From UMGS902 sp045580835 (lineage in GTDB: Bacteria; Bacillota; Clostridia; Oscillospirales; CAG-272): 16,736 bases of DNA. Positions within the stretch are counted from its first letter, which is position 1; every line of letters begins with the position of its first letter. Below the pieces are notes generated by a model that was not told the origin of the DNA, made no database searches, and saw nothing but the letters and a program-made list of their open reading frames with translations. Shown here piece after piece: positions 14,083-16,736 of this stretch. The position numbers were made by a program, and so were the translations under genes. The DNA lies in NCBI GenBank assembly GCA_045580835.1, contig JAZNOM010000020.1:1-16736 (forward strand), in the 5' to 3' direction.

Positions 14083-16566
14083 TTAGATACATTTAATCAT
14101 CTGAATAACATCAATCAATCTTGCATCGTTTTTATTCTCGTCAAGCAAATCGCGCAAAACTATCAGCATATCCTTAATATCAAATTCTCCGTCCTCATTT
14201 ACGTCTTTGAAGCGGAGGTTGTTACGTGCAACGACGGTAACCGTAGCTTGGCTAATAACCACGTTGCCACGTTTTGTTGCCATAACATAATATGTATGCG
14301 TGCCGGGAGTTGCTTCGGTATCAACACACGAAAGTGCGGTGCCGCCGTAAATAAGCTTGCCGCTTGCACTGTCGCGACGAACGATATACGAAAGCGTATC
14401 TTCTACGGGACCGTAAGAGATTGTAACGCCGTTATCAATGTCTGAAACAGCAGTTGCAGTTTCTACATTAAATCCGTTTGCTTTTTCAGCAAGTGACGTG
14501 CTATTTGCGTTAATCGTGTAAACAGTGTCAAGAGGAGCGGGGTGCCCGCTGCCATTGCCGATGCTTACACCGTTTGCAGTTACATAAATAGGTTCAACAA
14601 ATGAAAATCTCTTGGATGAAGTATCAACGCCGATATAGCCGTGATATGCTACCCACATCTGACCGTCACGGTCGGTAAAATACGAGCCGTGTCCGCAACC
14701 GTTAATACTGTTTTCGGTAAGAATTTCTTCTCTTTGAAGTACGGGAGTAGGATTTTTCACCCAACTTGACTTATCAAGTGGATTGTCACCAACAAGCTTG
14801 AGATAGCCGAGCGCGTACCAGGTTGTCCAGTATCCGCTGCCGGTGTACATAAGGTAAACCTCGCCGGTAGGAGCGTACACTGCCGACGCACCCTCTACAA
14901 CCTGTGGCCACCATGTCATTACACCGTCGGCATTTGCGCCATACCTATGGCCCTGCGTTTCCCAATCGTAATCGGGACGGCAGATTTCAACCGGAGTACC
15001 GGTGATATTCCAAGGAGTTTCAAAGGTTGTAATGTTTATTGTCTGATGGAATTCGGATGTGCCTCTGCCCTCTTCGCTGACAAAGGTAAGATAAACCTTA
15101 CCGTTGATACGAATGGGGGAAGAACCGCCGCAAAGCGCGTCCTCATTGTATCCGCCGTTTGTAAACGTCATCTTGCGGAGCACATTTGCTTCACCGGTAA
15201 CGGGATCACCCCACTCGCCGAGAAGATTGTCACCGTCAAGACATTTTGCAACATACTGACGCTGATTTGACGCAGTGGTGCCTGCGGCATCTTTTACTTT
15301 TGCACCTACAAACATATACCAGCCTGCGTTTTCCTCACCGATTTCATCCGCCGAGAAATAGTGAATTTCGGGCGACCAGAGGTCTGTGTAGTTTGTAGGT
15401 GTAAGAATTTTGACAGCACCAACTGTTTGAATATCCGCAATGTTTCTTACTTTGATAAGAGAAACGCTTGAAGCACCCGTTGCAGTATAGTAATAGTAGC
15501 CGTCATGATAGAACATAAACGGGTCGGCATTGTTGCGGCGAAGGAAGTTAGAAAACTTTATCTCGCCACTCTCATTTGCTTCAAGGTCTATACCGTTTCC
15601 GTAGGTGAGAGAAGATGAAATATTGCCCGTAAGGTTACAGCCGCCGTCTATTTCATGAAGGTGCTGATACTCGCCGCCGTTAAGAGTAACATCAAATGAG
15701 CAGTTGTGTGTGCCTAAACCGGTGGCAGTAAGACCAATGCTCTCATAAAAAGTACCGCCGTTGATGGTAAGAGAAGCGTCGCCGTCAAAAACATCGGTGT
15801 CTACGCGGTGAGATGTAAGATAAACACCGTCAACAAATGTACCGCCGTTGATAGTTGCAGTAACATCACCGCTATGCGAACATTCGGCAGATGCAGACGC
15901 GCTTGCAAGCACGACAGCTTCAAGGAAAGTGCCGCCGTTGATAGTGATATTTACATTGTAGTTAATGCTGCCGGTTTTGGTTGTGCCGCCGCGCACTCTC
16001 TGCCAAATGCCGCTGTTAATAACAACATTACCTGTCTTATTCTTATAAACTGCGCTTGAGCCACCGATAAGCGAAAGATAAGTATCGCAGTTATCGCCCA
16101 TCTCACTTACAACACCTGTACCAATCGTAATTGCATTTGCTCTGGCTAAAAAACCGTAATAAGGATACGTTGTAGTAGTTTTAGCGTTGCAGCAACGCAG
16201 GGTTATGTTTTTAAATTCGGTGTCGCCGGAAAGAACATAGTTGGCAAAAAACTCAATTGCAGCACTATTGGTCTTTGCATAGTCTGTACTGCCATACTTC
16301 GATGTGATTGTCACCTTGCCGCTGTGCGTAGGCTCGGTAAACTGTGTGTCTATAGTGCAAAGTCCACTGACAACTATAGTACCGCCGCCATCTCCAAGCG
16401 CGTTGTATGCATCGGTAAGGGTACCTACGGGCGCAGATGCGCTTGAACCGTTGCCGCTGCCGCCGTCTGCAACGTAAACAACGCTTGCAGCAAATGCACT
16501 AACACACAGAAGTGCCGCGCAAAGTACAGTTAACAAAAGGAAACGCGAAAATTTAAAATTACGCAT
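14083..16566 (-). CDS. Secreted GH43-like glycosidase with beta-helix-like N-terminus, Fn3-like domain and dockerin
   Basis: 827 residues. A Sec signal peptide ends near AFA|AS (residue 27). Residues 30-330 carry repeated TINGGTF-type turns (ITINGGTFLEAVVL, ATINGGTFVDGVYL, LTINGGTFYESIGL, VTLNGGEY), suggesting a parallel beta-helix. A GH43-type five-blade propeller follows at about 340-670: probable base D348 in NADPFMFYHDGYYYY, WSPEIH (396-401), probable acid E558 in EGASAVYAPTGEVYLMYTG, and metal-type H626 in GCGHGSYFTDRDGQMWVAYH. The usual mid-propeller Asp (expected near GGSSPIRINGKVYL) is not obvious. Next come an Fn3-like domain (about 690-775) and a C-terminal dockerin with one good calcium loop (D788, N790, D792, D796, D799). 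Known GH43 enzymes cut arabinan or xylan side chains; the substrate here is open. AAGGAG precedes the start. Confidence 0.85.
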   Translation of the reverse strand: MRNFKFSRFLLLTVLCAALLCVSAFAASVVYVADGGSGNGSSASAPVGTLTDAYNALGDGGGTIVVSGLCTIDTQFTEPTHSGKVTITSKYGSTDYAKTNSAAIEFFANYVLSGDTEFKNITLRCCNAKTTTTYPYYGFLARANAITIGTGVVSEMGDNCDTYLSLIGGSSAVYKNKTGNVVINSGIWQRVRGGTTKTGSINYNVNITINGGTFLEAVVLASASASAECSHSGDVTATINGGTFVDGVYLTSHRVDTDVFDGDASLTINGGTFYESIGLTATGLGTHNCSFDVTLNGGEYQHLHEIDGGCNLTGNISSSLTYGNGIDLEANESGEIKFSNFLRRNNADPFMFYHDGYYYYTATGASSVSLIKVRNIADIQTVGAVKILTPTNYTDLWSPEIHYFSADEIGEENAGWYMFVGAKVKDAAGTTASNQRQYVAKCLDGDNLLGEWGDPVTGEANVLRKMTFTNGGYNEDALCGGSSPIRINGKVYLTFVSEEGRGTSEFHQTINITTFETPWNITGTPVEICRPDYDWETQGHRYGANADGVMTWWPQVVEGASAVYAPTGEVYLMYTGSGYWTTWYALGYLKLVGDNPLDKSSWVKNPTPVLQREEILTENSINGCGHGSYFTDRDGQMWVAYHGYIGVDTSSKRFSFVEPIYVTANGVSIGNGSGHPAPLDTVYTINANSTSLAEKANGFNVETATAVSDIDNGVTISYGPVEDTLSYIVRRDSASGKLIYGGTALSCVDTEATPGTHTYYVMATKRGNVVISQATVTVVARNNLRFKDVNEDGEFDIKDMLIVLRDLLDENKNDARLIDVIQMIKCI

Positions 16567-16595
16567 ATCTTACTCCTTAAAAAACAATTTGTACA

Positions 16596-16624
16596 ATTAT
16601 ATCATATCTGTTAATTTTTTTCAA
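16596..16624 (-). promoter_or_regulatory. Sigma-A promoter of the GH43/dockerin gene (extended -10)
   Basis: Minus strand TTGAAA (16624-16619), 17-base spacer, TATAAT (16601-16596) with TG-A before it. Confidence 0.75.
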
Positions 16625-16663
16625 TGCAAAAAGCGACATTATTGACAAGTATTTTTTATACAC

Positions 16664-16690
16664 AAAAAGACGGGCGTTGCCCGTCTTTTT
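16664..16690 (-). terminator. Intrinsic terminator between the two dockerin-tailed genes
   Basis: aaaaagacgggc / gcccgtcttttt around gtt, directly downstream of the partial minus-strand gene that ends at 16692. Confidence 0.88.
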
Positions 16691-16691
16691 G

Positions 16692-16736
16692 TCAGAATAT
16701 ACATTTAAGCAAATGCATTACATCAATCATTGTCGC
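16692..16736 (-). CDS. C-terminal end of a dockerin-tailed protein (partial)
   Basis: Only the last 14 codons and the TGA are inside the window: ATMIDVMHLLKCIF. This matches the very end of the neighbouring GH43 protein (ARLIDVIQMIKCI): Ala, Ile-Asp-Val and Lys-Cys-Ile are identical, and the DNA is alike as well. The frame ends at a stop followed at once by a strong terminator, as expected of a real gene end. It therefore most likely belongs to a second secreted, dockerin-tailed protein in tandem. Its catalytic part lies outside the window. Confidence 0.7.
   Translation of the reverse strand, partial: ATMIDVMHLLKCIF

Overview
The window looks like chromosome from an uncultured gut- or rumen-type Clostridia (Firmicutes), probably near the Oscillospirales/Ruminococcaceae. 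The signs are AAGGAGG-type ribosome binding sites, sigma-A promoters often with a TG-extended -10, many U-tailed intrinsic terminators, a WalJ/YycJ-type MBL protein, formate-tetrahydrofolate ligase, a Clostridia-type galactokinase motif variant, InlB-type repeats and a dockerin-tailed glycosidase. The lineage is an inference; no rRNA or other phylogenetic marker is present. Layout: 1-2286 carries two minus-strand genes, a truncated MBL-fold hydrolase and a galactokinase. 2637-7446 is a plus-strand, operon-like block: a 1384-residue secreted modular protein with duplicated domains, a 48-residue protein of unknown function, and a small secreted protein with a copper-amine-oxidase-N-like (stalk) domain. 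7447-7817 is a gene-free stretch dense in hairpins. 7818-9421 holds an S1-domain RNA-binding protein and a cytidylate-kinase-like protein. 9534-12233 is a divergent pair with back-to-back promoters: a cytosolic M14 peptidase (minus) and Fhs (plus). 12273-13982 (minus) is a B12-binding-type radical SAM protein behind a perfect consensus promoter. 14083-16566 (minus) is a secreted protein combining a beta-helix-like N-terminus, a GH43-like propeller, an Fn3-like domain and a dockerin. 16692-16736 (minus) is the last 14 codons of another protein with a nearly identical dockerin-like tail. How the genes fit together: the secreted proteins (2637-7446 and 14083-16736) suggest glycan binding or breakdown at the cell surface. 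Galactokinase could take up released galactose or a related sugar, and Fhs serves one-carbon metabolism. The M14 enzyme probably recycles peptidoglycan peptides in the cytosol, and WalJ-like proteins are tied to wall and DNA maintenance. The S1 and cytidylate-kinase-like genes are housekeeping-like. No tRNA, rRNA, CRISPR array, transposase or phage gene was seen. The parts least explained are the 48-residue ORF, the hairpin-rich leader before the S1 gene, the repeat blocks of the giant secreted protein, and the unusual dockerin tail shared by two adjacent genes.
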